Below, one piece after another: positions 33,840 through 42,462 of a stretch of 64,000 bases of DNA. A model generated the notes under the pieces. That model saw only the letters and a list, made by a program, of their open reading frames with translations, had not been told where the DNA came from and made no database searches. The first letter of the stretch is position 1. Each line of letters starts with the position of its first letter. Source of the stretch: Halarcobacter anaerophilus (lineage in GTDB: Bacteria; Campylobacterota; Campylobacteria; Campylobacterales; Arcobacteraceae); assembly GCF_006459125.1 (NCBI RefSeq), contig NZ_CP041070.1:1426001-1490000 (forward strand), read 5' to 3'. The position numbers were made by a program, and so were the translations under genes.

Positions 33840-34577
33840 TTGAAACTGAAATTTTTAGGCTCAGCTGATAGTGCAGGTATTCCCGTACATAACTGTAACT
33901 GTATAGTTTGTGAAAAATATAGAGAAGAAAAAAGAGTAAATCTTTCAACTTGTGCTTATTTAGAGTTAAATAAAAAAGTTATACTTTTAGATGCAGGAAT
34001 AGATTCCATATCAAATATTTTTGATAAAAAGAGAATTAGTGCAGTTTTTCTAACACATTTTCATGCAGATCACTGTATGGGTTTGCTTAGACTTAGATAC
34101 TCAAAAGATAGAATAAACTGTTATCATCCAAAAGATGAATATGGCTTTTCAGATCTTTTTAAACATAAACATTCAATAGTTTATACTCCTTTGGAAGATT
34201 TTCAAGAAATTATTATTGAAGGCATTAGTTTTACTGCTTTGCCTTTAAAACACTCAAAAAATTGTTACGGTTATTTTATAAAAAGTAAAACTGTACAGCT
34301 TGCATATTTAACGGACTGTTTTGAAATACCTCAAAAAACATTGGAGTTTTTATCTTCAAAAAAATTAGATGCAGTTTTTATCGATGCTTGTTATGATGAG
34401 AGTATAAAAAAAGGAAATCACCTGAATTATCTACAAGCAACAAAGATTTTAGATAAATTTGATGCAAAACAGAAATATTTAATGCATACTTCCCATACAA
34501 CAAAAGAGTATATTGAAAAGAATAAAATTAGTTTAAAATATAGATATATAAAGGGAAATGAGAGTTTTCTATTTTAA
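33840..34577 (+). CDS. phnP: Cyclic phosphate phosphodiesterase PhnP
   Basis: 245 residues from a TTG start with AGGAT upstream. MBL-fold enzyme with THFHADHCMGL metal motif and the PhnP zinc-site segment CNCIVCEKYR near residue 20. It opens 5-phosphoribosyl 1,2-cyclic phosphate to ribose 1,5-bisphosphate, which PhnN uses. Last gene of the operon, followed by a strong palindrome. Confidence 0.92.
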   Translation: MKLKFLGSADSAGIPVHNCNCIVCEKYREEKRVNLSTCAYLELNKKVILLDAGIDSISNIFDKKRISAVFLTHFHADHCMGLLRLRYSKDRINCYHPKDEYGFSDLFKHKHSIVYTPLEDFQEIIIEGISFTALPLKHSKNCYGYFIKSKTVQLAYLTDCFEIPQKTLEFLSSKKLDAVFIDACYDESIKKGNHLNYLQATKILDKFDAKQKYLMHTSHTTKEYIEKNKISLKYRYIKGNESFLF

Positions 34578-34600
34578 AGATACAAATTTGTATCTTTAAA
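34573..34600. terminator. Bidirectional terminator between phnP and trpB
   Basis: Perfect 28-base palindrome, left half TTTAAAGATACAAA, starting at the phnP stop codon and ending just before the convergent trpB stop. AT-rich flanks give T tracts both ways. Confidence 0.75.
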
Positions 34601-34604
34601 TAGT

Positions 34605-35822
34605 TTAAAATTTTGCGTTAGGAATAGGGTAGTTTTCTACTACGAAATCTATATCTTTATCTCCTCTACCGCTTACATTTACTAAAATTGTTTTATCTTT
34701 TGCTAAAGTTTTTGCCAACTTCATTGCAAAAGCAACGGCATGAGCTGATTCAAGAGCAGGAATTATACCTTCAAGTTGAGAGAGTTTATAAAAAGCATCA
34801 ACAGCCTCTTTATCATCACAAAGCCCGACTTTTGTTCTTCCAATATCTTTTAAATAAGCATGTTCAGGACCAACTGATGGATAATCAATTCCTGAACCAA
34901 TAGAATACACAGGAGCAGGTTCTCCCTTTTCATCTTTTAGCATAATAGAATTAAAGCCGTGCATAACTCCCTCTTCTCCGTAAGTCAAGGTTGCAGAATG
35001 TTCACCTATTTTCTCTCCTCTTCCCATTGGTTCAACGCCGTATAGATTAACTTCTTTATCATCTATAAATGCAGAGAAAATTCCCATTGAATTTGAACCG
35101 CCACCTACGCAAGCTACTATATTGTCCGGCAAAGCACCGTTTTCATGTTCTGCAAACTGTTCTTTAGATTCAAATCCTACAATACTTTGAAAATCTCTTA
35201 CCACCATTGGAAAAGGATGAGGACCAACTACTGAACCGATACAATAAATAGAGCTGTCTGCTTGAGAGATATAACTTTCAAAAGCTGAATCTACAGCCTC
35301 TTTTAAGGTTTTTAGTCCTTTTGTTGCGGGTATAACTTTTGCTCCTAAGATCTTCATTCTTACAACATTGGGATGCTCTTTTTTAATATCGACTTCACCC
35401 ATATGAATTTCACATTCTAACCCAAAATAGGCTGCTGCAGTTGCAAGAGCAACGCCGTGTTGTCCTGCTCCTGTTTCAGCTATAACTTTTTTAAACCCCA
35501 TATGTTTTGCCAAAATTACTTCAGCCATGCAGTGGTTTAGTTTATGGGCTCCCGAGTGATTTAGATCTTCTCTTTTTAGATAAATTTTTGCTCCGCCGCA
35601 GTATTCAGTCAGATTTTTTGCAAAAGATACGGGAGTAGGTCTTCCTTGGTAGTTTTTTCTTACATATTTAAGTTCTTCGATAAATTTAGGATCATTTTTC
35701 AAACTCTCATATGTTTGAGCAATTTTTTTGAAAGGCTCTTCTAAAACAGGAGGGATAAAAGAACCTCCAAATCTACCGAAATATCCGTTTTCATCTGGAT
35801 GGTTCTTTAAATAATCAGACAT
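34605..35822 (-). CDS. trpB: Tryptophan synthase beta chain
   Basis: 405 residues, PLP enzyme that joins indole and serine. The PLP lysine is in [16 protein letters not shown] (about 93-108), the phosphate loop in [10 protein letters not shown], and [17 protein letters not shown] is kept. Full length. It stands alone; trpD is found at 48867 and no trpA is in the window, so the trp genes are dispersed. It follows dnaJ on the same strand after 21 bp. Confidence 0.96.
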   Translation of the reverse strand: MSDYLKNHPDENGYFGRFGGSFIPPVLEEPFKKIAQTYESLKNDPKFIEELKYVRKNYQGRPTPVSFAKNLTEYCGGAKIYLKREDLNHSGAHKLNHCMAEVILAKHMGFKKVIAETGAGQHGVALATAAAYFGLECEIHMGEVDIKKEHPNVVRMKILGAKVIPATKGLKTLKEAVDSAFESYISQADSSIYCIGSVVGPHPFPMVVRDFQSIVGFESKEQFAEHENGALPDNIVACVGGGSNSMGIFSAFIDDKEVNLYGVEPMGRGEKIGEHSATLTYGEEGVMHGFNSIMLKDEKGEPAPVYSIGSGIDYPSVGPEHAYLKDIGRTKVGLCDDKEAVDAFYKLSQLEGIIPALESAHAVAFAMKLAKTLAKDKTILVNVSGRGDKDIDFVVENYPIPNAKF

Positions 35823-35843
35823 TGATTCTCCCTTTTTATTATA

Positions 35844-36971
35844 TTATTTAAACCAGCTTTTTACTTGTTCGAACATATTTTCAAAGCTTGATTCATGAGG
35901 TTTGCTTTCAACCCCGAAACTCTCTTGAAGTTTTTCTAAAAGCTCTTTTTGTTCATTGTTTATTTTTTTAGGATAGTTGATTTTTATTTGAACAATTAAG
36001 TCACCTTTTCCGTAACCTTGAACGGATTTAACACCTTCTCCTTCAAATTTAAACTGCTCTTTGTCTTTAGTTCCTGCTGGAATTTTAAGCTGCAATTCTC
36101 CTCTAAGACCTGGAATTTTAATAGATGCACCTAAAGCTACTTGAGTGAAGAAAATAGGAACTTCCAAATAGATATCATCACCGTGTCTTATAAAGTGAGA
36201 ATCCTCTTTTACTTTGATTTGAAGATATAAATCTCCTTTTTGCCCGTTTGGTGCTATATTTCCTCTGTTTGAAACTCTGATTCTATTTCCGTCGTTTACA
36301 CCTTCGGGAATATTTACTTCAAATTTATCTTTTTTCTCTTTATATCCTAAACCGTTACAAGTAGTACATTTATCTGTTACTGCTTGACCTGTACCGTTAC
36401 AGTGAGGACAAGTTTGAGCAAAAGTCATAAAGCCTTGTCTCATATGAATTTGTCCTTGTCCTTGACAATGAGGACAAGTACTTAGTTTACCGCCTTTAGC
36501 TCCTGTTCCTTTACAATCGGGACAAGCATCTTTGTATGAGTATTTTATCTCTTTTTTTGTTCCGAATATTGCTTCATTGAATTCAACTTCAACTTCAACA
36601 ATAATATCAAGATTGTAGTTATATGTTTTTCTCTCTCTTCTTGAACTTCCAGAGAAACCACCGAATCCGGAACCACCGAACATCTCTTCAAAAATTGAGC
36701 TTAAATCGTCAAATCCACCTGAGAATCCGCCGCCTTGACCGTGCCCTTCAAGTCCTGCTTTCCCGTATCTGTCGTAAATAGCTCTTTTTTCATCATCACT
36801 TAGTACCTGATAAGCTTCATTTACTGCCTTGAATTTCTCTTCAGCCTCTTTATCACCGGGGTTTTTATCAGGGTGATATTTCATTGCCATTTTTCTATAG
36901 GCTTTTTTTATTGCCCCTTTATCACTATCTTTAGTAACTTCTAATAATTCATAATAATCTATCTCAGTCAA
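35844..36971 (-). CDS. dnaJ: Chaperone DnaJ
   Basis: 375 residues: J domain with the HPD loop ([10 protein letters not shown], about 32-41), Gly/Phe-rich region (about 75-110), four CXXCXGXG zinc repeats ([32 protein letters not shown]) and the C-terminal substrate-binding domains. Type I DnaJ, partner of DnaK. It diverges from recR with 71 bp between. Confidence 0.97.
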   Translation of the reverse strand: MTEIDYYELLEVTKDSDKGAIKKAYRKMAMKYHPDKNPGDKEAEEKFKAVNEAYQVLSDDEKRAIYDRYGKAGLEGHGQGGGFSGGFDDLSSIFEEMFGGSGFGGFSGSSRRERKTYNYNLDIIVEVEVEFNEAIFGTKKEIKYSYKDACPDCKGTGAKGGKLSTCPHCQGQGQIHMRQGFMTFAQTCPHCNGTGQAVTDKCTTCNGLGYKEKKDKFEVNIPEGVNDGNRIRVSNRGNIAPNGQKGDLYLQIKVKEDSHFIRHGDDIYLEVPIFFTQVALGASIKIPGLRGELQLKIPAGTKDKEQFKFEGEGVKSVQGYGKGDLIVQIKINYPKKINNEQKELLEKLQESFGVESKPHESSFENMFEQVKSWFK

Positions 36972-37042
36972 TTACTAACTCCTAAATCTATATTTTGGGC
37001 GATTTTATCTAAAAATTTATTAAGATTCGATATAATATTTTT

Positions 37043-37615
37043 ATGAAGAGAGGTTTAGAAAAATTTTATGATTTAGTTGATGCCTTTGCTAGTTTACCGA
37101 CTATAGGGAAAAAATCAGCATTAAGACTTGCATATCATATCGTGATGAATGATAATTATTCGGGAATGAAAATTTCACACAGTATTGAAAATGCTTTGAA
37201 CAGTATTCAAAGATGTGTAAAATGCGGTTCTATGAGTGAACATGAAATATGTGAAGTCTGTCTTGATGAAACAAGGCAAAGAGAAAAAATGTGTATTGTT
37301 CAAAGTGCAAAAGATATTTTTATAATTGAAGACTCAAAACAGTTTGACGGGTTATATTTTGTTATTGAGGAGTTAGACCCTGATTCAATAGACAGATTAT
37401 TGGCTTTTGTAAAAGAAAACCAAATAAAAGAGGCACTTTTCGCGATTACCCCGTCTTTGTCAAATGATGCATTTATTTTATATATTGAAGATAAATTAAA
37501 AGACCAAAATATAGTTTTTACAAAAATAGCACAAGGAGTGCCCACAGGTGTTAGTTTAGAAAATGTCGATATTTTATCTTTAGCAAAAGCTATTCAAAGC
37601 AAAGTCGATATTTAA
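37043..37615 (+). CDS. recR: Recombination protein RecR
   Basis: 190 residues: N-terminal helix-hairpin-helix (LPTIGKKSALRLAYH), C4 zinc finger CVKCG...CEVC (about 57-72) and a Toprim domain with the FVIEELDPDS and GVPTGVSLENVD segments. It works with RecO/RecF in loading RecA on gaps. It is 14 bp upstream of a small four-cysteine gene. Confidence 0.95.
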   Translation: MKRGLEKFYDLVDAFASLPTIGKKSALRLAYHIVMNDNYSGMKISHSIENALNSIQRCVKCGSMSEHEICEVCLDETRQREKMCIVQSAKDIFIIEDSKQFDGLYFVIEELDPDSIDRLLAFVKENQIKEALFAITPSLSNDAFILYIEDKLKDQNIVFTKIAQGVPTGVSLENVDILSLAKAIQSKVDI

Positions 37616-37629
37616 AGGAAATTTCTTTT

Positions 37630-37803
37630 ATGGAACAAAGAATTATTTGTCAAAAATGTAAATACTATTTTGTTACTTGGCAGCCTTCAAAACCTCACGG
37701 CTGCAAAGCTTACGGTTTTAAATCGAAGTTGATTCCTTCTCTTGTCGTGAAAAGAAGCAGCGGCAGAGATTGCTCTTTTTTTGAGTTGAAAAACAGTAAA
37801 TGA
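37630..37803 (+). CDS. 57-residue four-cysteine protein
   Basis: Small ORF after recR, ribosome site AAAGGAAATTTC before the ATG at 37630. Cysteines are at 7, 10, 25 and 48: CQKC near the N-terminus and two single ones later, so zinc or iron-sulfur binding is plausible. Its TGA overlaps the ATG of the next gene (ATGA), indicating translational coupling with the kinase. I do not recognise the family. The aromatic/basic make-up (KYYFVTWQPSKPHGCKAYGF) would also suit nucleic-acid binding. Confidence 0.7.
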   Translation: MEQRIICQKCKYYFVTWQPSKPHGCKAYGFKSKLIPSLVVKRSSGRDCSFFELKNSK

Positions 37804-39302
37804 GTAAAGAAAAATTAGAAAGTTCTAAAAAGCACTTTGATAAAAGAGGTGTTAATTTAGAACTTCTAAAAGCTTGGATATCAAATGAAAAAGTTTTAGA
37901 TATCTTAAAAGTTCATAATATAAATTTGAATATATTTATAAAAGAGTATGCTCTAAATATTGTAAAATACCACCTTAATGTTATAAATAATCCAAAAATT
38001 AAAATTGATGATAAAAACTTAAAAAATTGTGTAATTTTTTTAAAGGATAATGATATCTCTTTAGATGAACTTTTTATAATTTTTAATCGTTTAAAAAGCT
38101 CTTTGATTGAGTATATCCCTTCTATAGAAAATTCAGATTTGAATCTTATAAAAGATATAAACTATATTTATGAAGAGAGTTTTCTTAAGATTTTAGAGAT
38201 ATATTCAAAATCTTTATCAAAAATAAAAAAACGACTGGTAAAAAAGAATGATCTTGTAGATAAATATGTAATTATGTCTAAAGTGGACAAAGAGGGGAAT
38301 ATAATTGATGTATCTCAGGCTTTTTGTGATATTTCGGGATATACAAAAGAGGAAATAATAGGAAAAAAATATCTTCTCTTAAAACATCCATCTTTTCCAA
38401 ATGAAAAAATGAATGAACTTTGGGAAACCGTAAACAGCGGAAAAATCTGGCAAGGTGAGATAAAAAACCAAAAAAAAGACGGAACGGTTTATTGGGTTGA
38501 AGCTACTATTTCACCTGTTTTTGATGAAAACAAAGAGATTTTATATTTTGATTCCGTAAGACAAGATATAAGTTCAAAAAAAGAGTTTGAAGAACAGCAG
38601 GCAATTTTAATTGAACAATCAAAATCAGCTGCCATGGGAGAAATGATCTCAATGATAGCACATCAATGGAGACAACCCCTTCAAGCAGTATCCCTTTTAG
38701 TGCAAAAATTACCCTTATCAAAGTTAAAAGATGGATATATAGATGATGAACTTTTAGCTCAGGTTGAAAAAGATATAACTTCTCAATTGGAATATATGAG
38801 CAGTACAATAGACAATTTTAGAGATTTTTTTCTGCCTAATAAACCTAAAGAGAAAATTTTAGTAAATGAGCTTATTTCAAGAAGCATAGATTTTATATCT
38901 TTTATGTTAAAAAACAATTCAATACAGATTGAAGTAAATACAAAAGATGATGTTTTATTGTCTTGTTATGTAAATGAATTAATCCAAGTATTGATTAATA
39001 TAATTAAAAATGCCGTAGATATACTTATTGAAAGAGATATAAAAAATAGAGAGATAAAGATTAATTCATACAAAGAAGACTCTTCTTTAATTATTACTAT
39101 TGAAGATAACGCGGGAGGAATAAAAGAAGAGATAATAGATAAAGTTTTTAATCCCTATTTTTCGACAAAAGATAAAAAAAACGGAACAGGGCTTGGACTT
39201 TATATGAGTAAAACAATTGTCGAAAAACAGAGTCTTGGTTCTTTAAGTGTAGAAAATAGTCAAATAGGTGCAAAATTTAAAATAATTTTACCTATTTCAT
39301 AA
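37800..39302 (+). CDS. Cytoplasmic PAS sensor histidine kinase with Aer-like PAS
   Basis: 500 residues, no membrane segment. The N-terminal ~150 residues form an all-helical domain of RsbR/globin-sensor type appearance. A PAS domain follows (about 155-260) with ISGYTKEEIIGKK, KHPSFPNEKMNELW and WQGEIKNQKKDGTVYWVEA, close to the FAD-binding PAS of Aer. Then HisKA with MIAHQWRQPLQAV and HATPase_c with NIIKNAVD, EDNAGGI and GTGLGLYMSK. It is likely a redox or oxygen sensor. No receiver gene is adjacent; the start overlaps the small four-cysteine gene. Confidence 0.9.
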   Translation: MSKEKLESSKKHFDKRGVNLELLKAWISNEKVLDILKVHNINLNIFIKEYALNIVKYHLNVINNPKIKIDDKNLKNCVIFLKDNDISLDELFIIFNRLKSSLIEYIPSIENSDLNLIKDINYIYEESFLKILEIYSKSLSKIKKRLVKKNDLVDKYVIMSKVDKEGNIIDVSQAFCDISGYTKEEIIGKKYLLLKHPSFPNEKMNELWETVNSGKIWQGEIKNQKKDGTVYWVEATISPVFDENKEILYFDSVRQDISSKKEFEEQQAILIEQSKSAAMGEMISMIAHQWRQPLQAVSLLVQKLPLSKLKDGYIDDELLAQVEKDITSQLEYMSSTIDNFRDFFLPNKPKEKILVNELISRSIDFISFMLKNNSIQIEVNTKDDVLLSCYVNELIQVLINIIKNAVDILIERDIKNREIKINSYKEDSSLIITIEDNAGGIKEEIIDKVFNPYFSTKDKKNGTGLGLYMSKTIVEKQSLGSLSVENSQIGAKFKIILPIS

Positions 39303-39358
39303 ATAAAGTCATTTTTTAGTAAAATAAAGCCTTACTTGGTTAATTTAGGAGTTGCAGT

Positions 39359-40276
39359 TTGTTATATAAAGAGTTAAAAGATAGTATAAAAGCACTAGGA
39401 TTTCCTTCAATTGAAGATTTCGTGCATTATATAGGAGTTACCCCTTCGGATATTTTGGAGTGGGAAGAAAAAGATGATGTCCCTTATATTGTTTCATTAA
39501 TTATTCATCTATTAAAAGGGGATAAAGATTTACCTAATAATAAAACTTTAGATAATCTGGTTGAAGAGTGTCTGCCTTTGGCACAGCTTTTAGAAGAAGC
39601 ATCTTCTTTCCCTCATAAACTAGAAGAGATGTTTTTACTTCAAAAAGAGTTAAATGATTCTACAAACGGAAAGAATTGGGAACTTGGAATCAATAAATAC
39701 GGTAAAGAGATTAATTGGCTTAGATGTATCCATATGGAAGTTGCAGAGCTTATTGATTCTACACCGTGGAAACACTGGAAGAATATAAATGCTGAATCTG
39801 ATATGAATAATATTCATGTAGAATTAGTAGATATTTGGCACTTTTTAATGTCATACATCTTGCAAGAAACAAATGTTCCTAAAGCTGTATCTTTGGTAAA
39901 TACCCATTGTATTTATGAAGCATTGGAAGAGATTGATCCAAAAGCAATGGTTAAAGAAGCAGAAAAGTTATCTTATATTTCATTAGCAATAGAAACAGGA
40001 AATATGCCGACATTTAGCGGTGTTGAAAGATTTATTGATCAGTTTTTCAGATGTTGTAAAATTTCAGGTCTTTCATTTACTTGGCTTCAAAAACTTTATA
40101 TCGGTAAAAATTGTTTAAATAAATTTAGACAAGACCACGGTTATAAAGAGGGAACTTATATTAAAGTTTGGAACAATGATGAAGACAATGTAGTTATGGT
40201 TTCTATTTTAGATAAGATGGAAAATGTAAGTTTTGATGAATTATATTCAAAACTTGAAGAGAGTTATCCCGCATAA
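39359..40276 (+). CDS. dut: Dimeric all-alpha dUTPase with N-terminal HTH-like domain
   Basis: 305 residues from a TTG start with TAGGAG upstream. Residues about 90-305 are the all-alpha dUTPase/dUDPase of Campylobacter type, with metal motifs HMEVAELIDS and HVELVDIWHF (ExxE and ExxD) and KHWK between. It hydrolyses dUTP to dUMP, keeping uracil out of DNA. The first ~60 residues are extra relative to the Campylobacter enzyme (about 230 residues) and resemble a Cro/CI helix-turn-helix: IEDFVHYIGVTPSDILEWEE. Whether it binds DNA is open. Confidence 0.88.
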   Translation: MLYKELKDSIKALGFPSIEDFVHYIGVTPSDILEWEEKDDVPYIVSLIIHLLKGDKDLPNNKTLDNLVEECLPLAQLLEEASSFPHKLEEMFLLQKELNDSTNGKNWELGINKYGKEINWLRCIHMEVAELIDSTPWKHWKNINAESDMNNIHVELVDIWHFLMSYILQETNVPKAVSLVNTHCIYEALEEIDPKAMVKEAEKLSYISLAIETGNMPTFSGVERFIDQFFRCCKISGLSFTWLQKLYIGKNCLNKFRQDHGYKEGTYIKVWNNDEDNVVMVSILDKMENVSFDELYSKLEESYPA

Positions 40277-40283
40277 ATTTTAG

Positions 40284-40305
40284 TACAACCTCCAAAGAGG
40301 TTGTA
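40284..40305. terminator. Bidirectional terminator after dut
   Basis: Perfect 9-bp stem TACAACCTC/GAGGTTGTA with a CAAA loop between two convergent genes, followed by TCTTC on the plus strand and TAAAATTT on the minus strand. Confidence 0.75.
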
Positions 40306-40308
40306 TCT

Positions 40309-41472
40309 TCACATATCAAATTTTGATTTTAAGATAAAGAATACTTTTGCTGTTTTAAATTGTACGAAAATAAACGGCAACATCAAAATAAAGTATGCTA
40401 TTGAGTATTTTGCTACGATACCGTTTGCAACCAAACCTAAGTTTATAAAAAACATACCCATTACGAAAAATGCATCACCTGGGCAAATTAATGCAAAAGA
40501 TACAGATGATTTAAAATCTTTTGAATAGATATATTTATCAAAATAACCGTTGTCTTTCATTACTTTATATCCTAAAATACCGAATATTATCTCTAAAGAC
40601 AAGATTACGGATGTAAGAGTAAACAAAGAAGCACTGTTAAGAGGATGATTAAAGTGATGGTCTAAACCAAAAGATACTCTAACTGTCATAATACCAAGAA
40701 TTGTTAATATAGGAAGAACAATCCACAATGAAGGAGAAGCCTCTAAAGAGATGCCTTGTTCAAACATATTTTTAAATCCCATTGTTATTTTAATAATTAC
40801 AAGCAGAACTGAAAAAGAGGCAAAAAATAGTGCTCCAAAGATACCGATTGCATTTATAGTTAAATTGTGACTCATAGCTCCGGGAGCTGCAAAACCGACT
40901 GCAACCATAGATAAAGAGAAGATTGAAATCATTTGAGACAGATTATTGTTTTTTGTAAAATCAAAATCTCCTGTTGTCAATATTCTTGAAAAATATCTAA
41001 AACTTATTTTTAGTGCATAATAACCTGCTACGGCAAAACCGATAAGAGCAAAAGGAAACATATACTCAACTATAGACCAAAGATTTGGTACAAAAACTGC
41101 ACCTAAAATAAAGCAGACATTAATTGTCATTGCATATGTTAATGGAATTGTCATTAATGTAATTTCGGCATTTGAGTTTACAAGTTCCTTATAAGCCTCG
41201 CTTTTTTTATATACATTAAACTGTTTTGTATTCCAAATCAGCAATTTAAAATGGAAAAAAGCAAATGCAATAATAAAGACTATAGCAAATGCAATAACAA
41301 AAGATAGCCATGTTCCTTTCATAAGTTCAGGAAATACATGGTTAAATGTCGGCATTGGTGTATCTTTATGGGGAACCAAAAACATAAGATACATAAAAAA
41401 TGAGACAGAAAGCCCACCTGCACCCAATGATGACAGAAAACACATCGGGTTGAATTTTTCTCTTAATTGCAT
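40309..41472 (-). CDS. Ten-TM membrane protein, possibly TDT/SLAC1-like or TsoY family
   Basis: 387 residues with about ten hydrophobic segments and few charged loops. The N-terminal NPMCFLSSLGAGGLSVSFF and the later LICPGDAFFVMGMFF are distinctive. The fold reminds me of the tellurite-resistance/dicarboxylate (SLAC1-like) group, and I weakly associate the CPGDAFF segment with the TsoY family of membrane proteins, in which some members have selenocysteine; both ideas need a profile search. Here the position is a normal TGT cysteine codon. A separate transcript between dut and a GGDEF gene. Confidence 0.6.
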   Translation of the reverse strand: MQLREKFNPMCFLSSLGAGGLSVSFFMYLMFLVPHKDTPMPTFNHVFPELMKGTWLSFVIAFAIVFIIAFAFFHFKLLIWNTKQFNVYKKSEAYKELVNSNAEITLMTIPLTYAMTINVCFILGAVFVPNLWSIVEYMFPFALIGFAVAGYYALKISFRYFSRILTTGDFDFTKNNNLSQMISIFSLSMVAVGFAAPGAMSHNLTINAIGIFGALFFASFSVLLVIIKITMGFKNMFEQGISLEASPSLWIVLPILTILGIMTVRVSFGLDHHFNHPLNSASLFTLTSVILSLEIIFGILGYKVMKDNGYFDKYIYSKDFKSSVSFALICPGDAFFVMGMFFINLGLVANGIVAKYSIAYFILMLPFIFVQFKTAKVFFILKSKFDM

Positions 41473-41622
41473 AATTATCCTTTATACTTTTTAAATAAGT
41501 CGAAATAATACATAAAGAAATATTAAATACCGATAAGTTTTTAATATAAGTTTTAATTATACTAAAAAATAAAAATATTCAATATTTATTTCCCTTATAG
41601 TAATTTATTGATATGATTTCAT

Positions 41623-42462
41623 ATGTACAAAATTTCAGTCGGAAAAGAACTTTTTAAAGATATATTATACAAAAAAATTACGGTTTTGGAAAAAGAGACC
41701 TCTTTATATTGGAAAAAAGAGTTACTTCAACCAATTATAGAAAAAGATAGAATTAAATATACAATCAAACAATTAGATAAAATATCTATAACAAACGGTT
41801 TAGGAGAAGATAAACCTCAATTGATTATTGAGTGTAAAAAGGTTGATTACTCTTTTAAAAACGATATTTTTGAGTTTTATTTGGGAAGAATTTATGAACA
41901 GAAAAATACGGATATACAAGAGGATTATAAAGATACGTTAATAGAACAATTAATGAGAGAAAAAGCTTTGTTAGAAGATAAAATGCAAAGAGATCATTTA
42001 ACTGATGTTTTCAACAGAAGAAAAATGGAAGCTGATTTAAATATTTTCGTAAATCGAAATAATGCAAATATCTTATGTGCAGTTTTTATTGATGTAGACA
42101 GATTTAAAGGTATAAATGATAACTTCGGTCATGATACGGGAGATAAAGTTTTGGTTTATTTAGCAGATAAATTAAAAAAACATGCAACTCTTCTAAACGG
42201 TGAAGTTTATCGTTTCGGAGGGGAAGAGTTTGTTATTTTGTGTTTTATTGAAAAAAATAGAGTTTTAGAAAAAATCAATGCTTTAAGAGAGGATATAAAG
42301 TCTCAAAGAGTTTATCATCCTAAAAAAGATATATCAATTACGATAAGTGTAGGAGTTGCTTTTTTTGCAGAATCAAAATCAAAAGAGGATTTGATTAAAA
42401 AAGCAGATATCGGCGTTTATAAAGCCAAAGCAAAGGGAAGGGATACCGTTGAATTCGGATAA
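41623..42462 (+). CDS. Diguanylate cyclase (GGDEF) of a cyclase/phosphodiesterase pair
   Basis: 279 residues. An N-terminal ~120-residue domain with no membrane segment is followed by a coiled linker and a GGDEF domain with DHLTDVFNRR, FIDVDRFKGINDNFGHD and an intact RFGGEEFV site, so cyclase activity is likely. The next gene, an HD-GYP phosphodiesterase, starts inside its last codons, so synthesis and breakdown of c-di-GMP are co-expressed. Confidence 0.9.
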   Translation: MYKISVGKELFKDILYKKITVLEKETSLYWKKELLQPIIEKDRIKYTIKQLDKISITNGLGEDKPQLIIECKKVDYSFKNDIFEFYLGRIYEQKNTDIQEDYKDTLIEQLMREKALLEDKMQRDHLTDVFNRRKMEADLNIFVNRNNANILCAVFIDVDRFKGINDNFGHDTGDKVLVYLADKLKKHATLLNGEVYRFGGEEFVILCFIEKNRVLEKINALREDIKSQRVYHPKKDISITISVGVAFFAESKSKEDLIKKADIGVYKAKAKGRDTVEFG

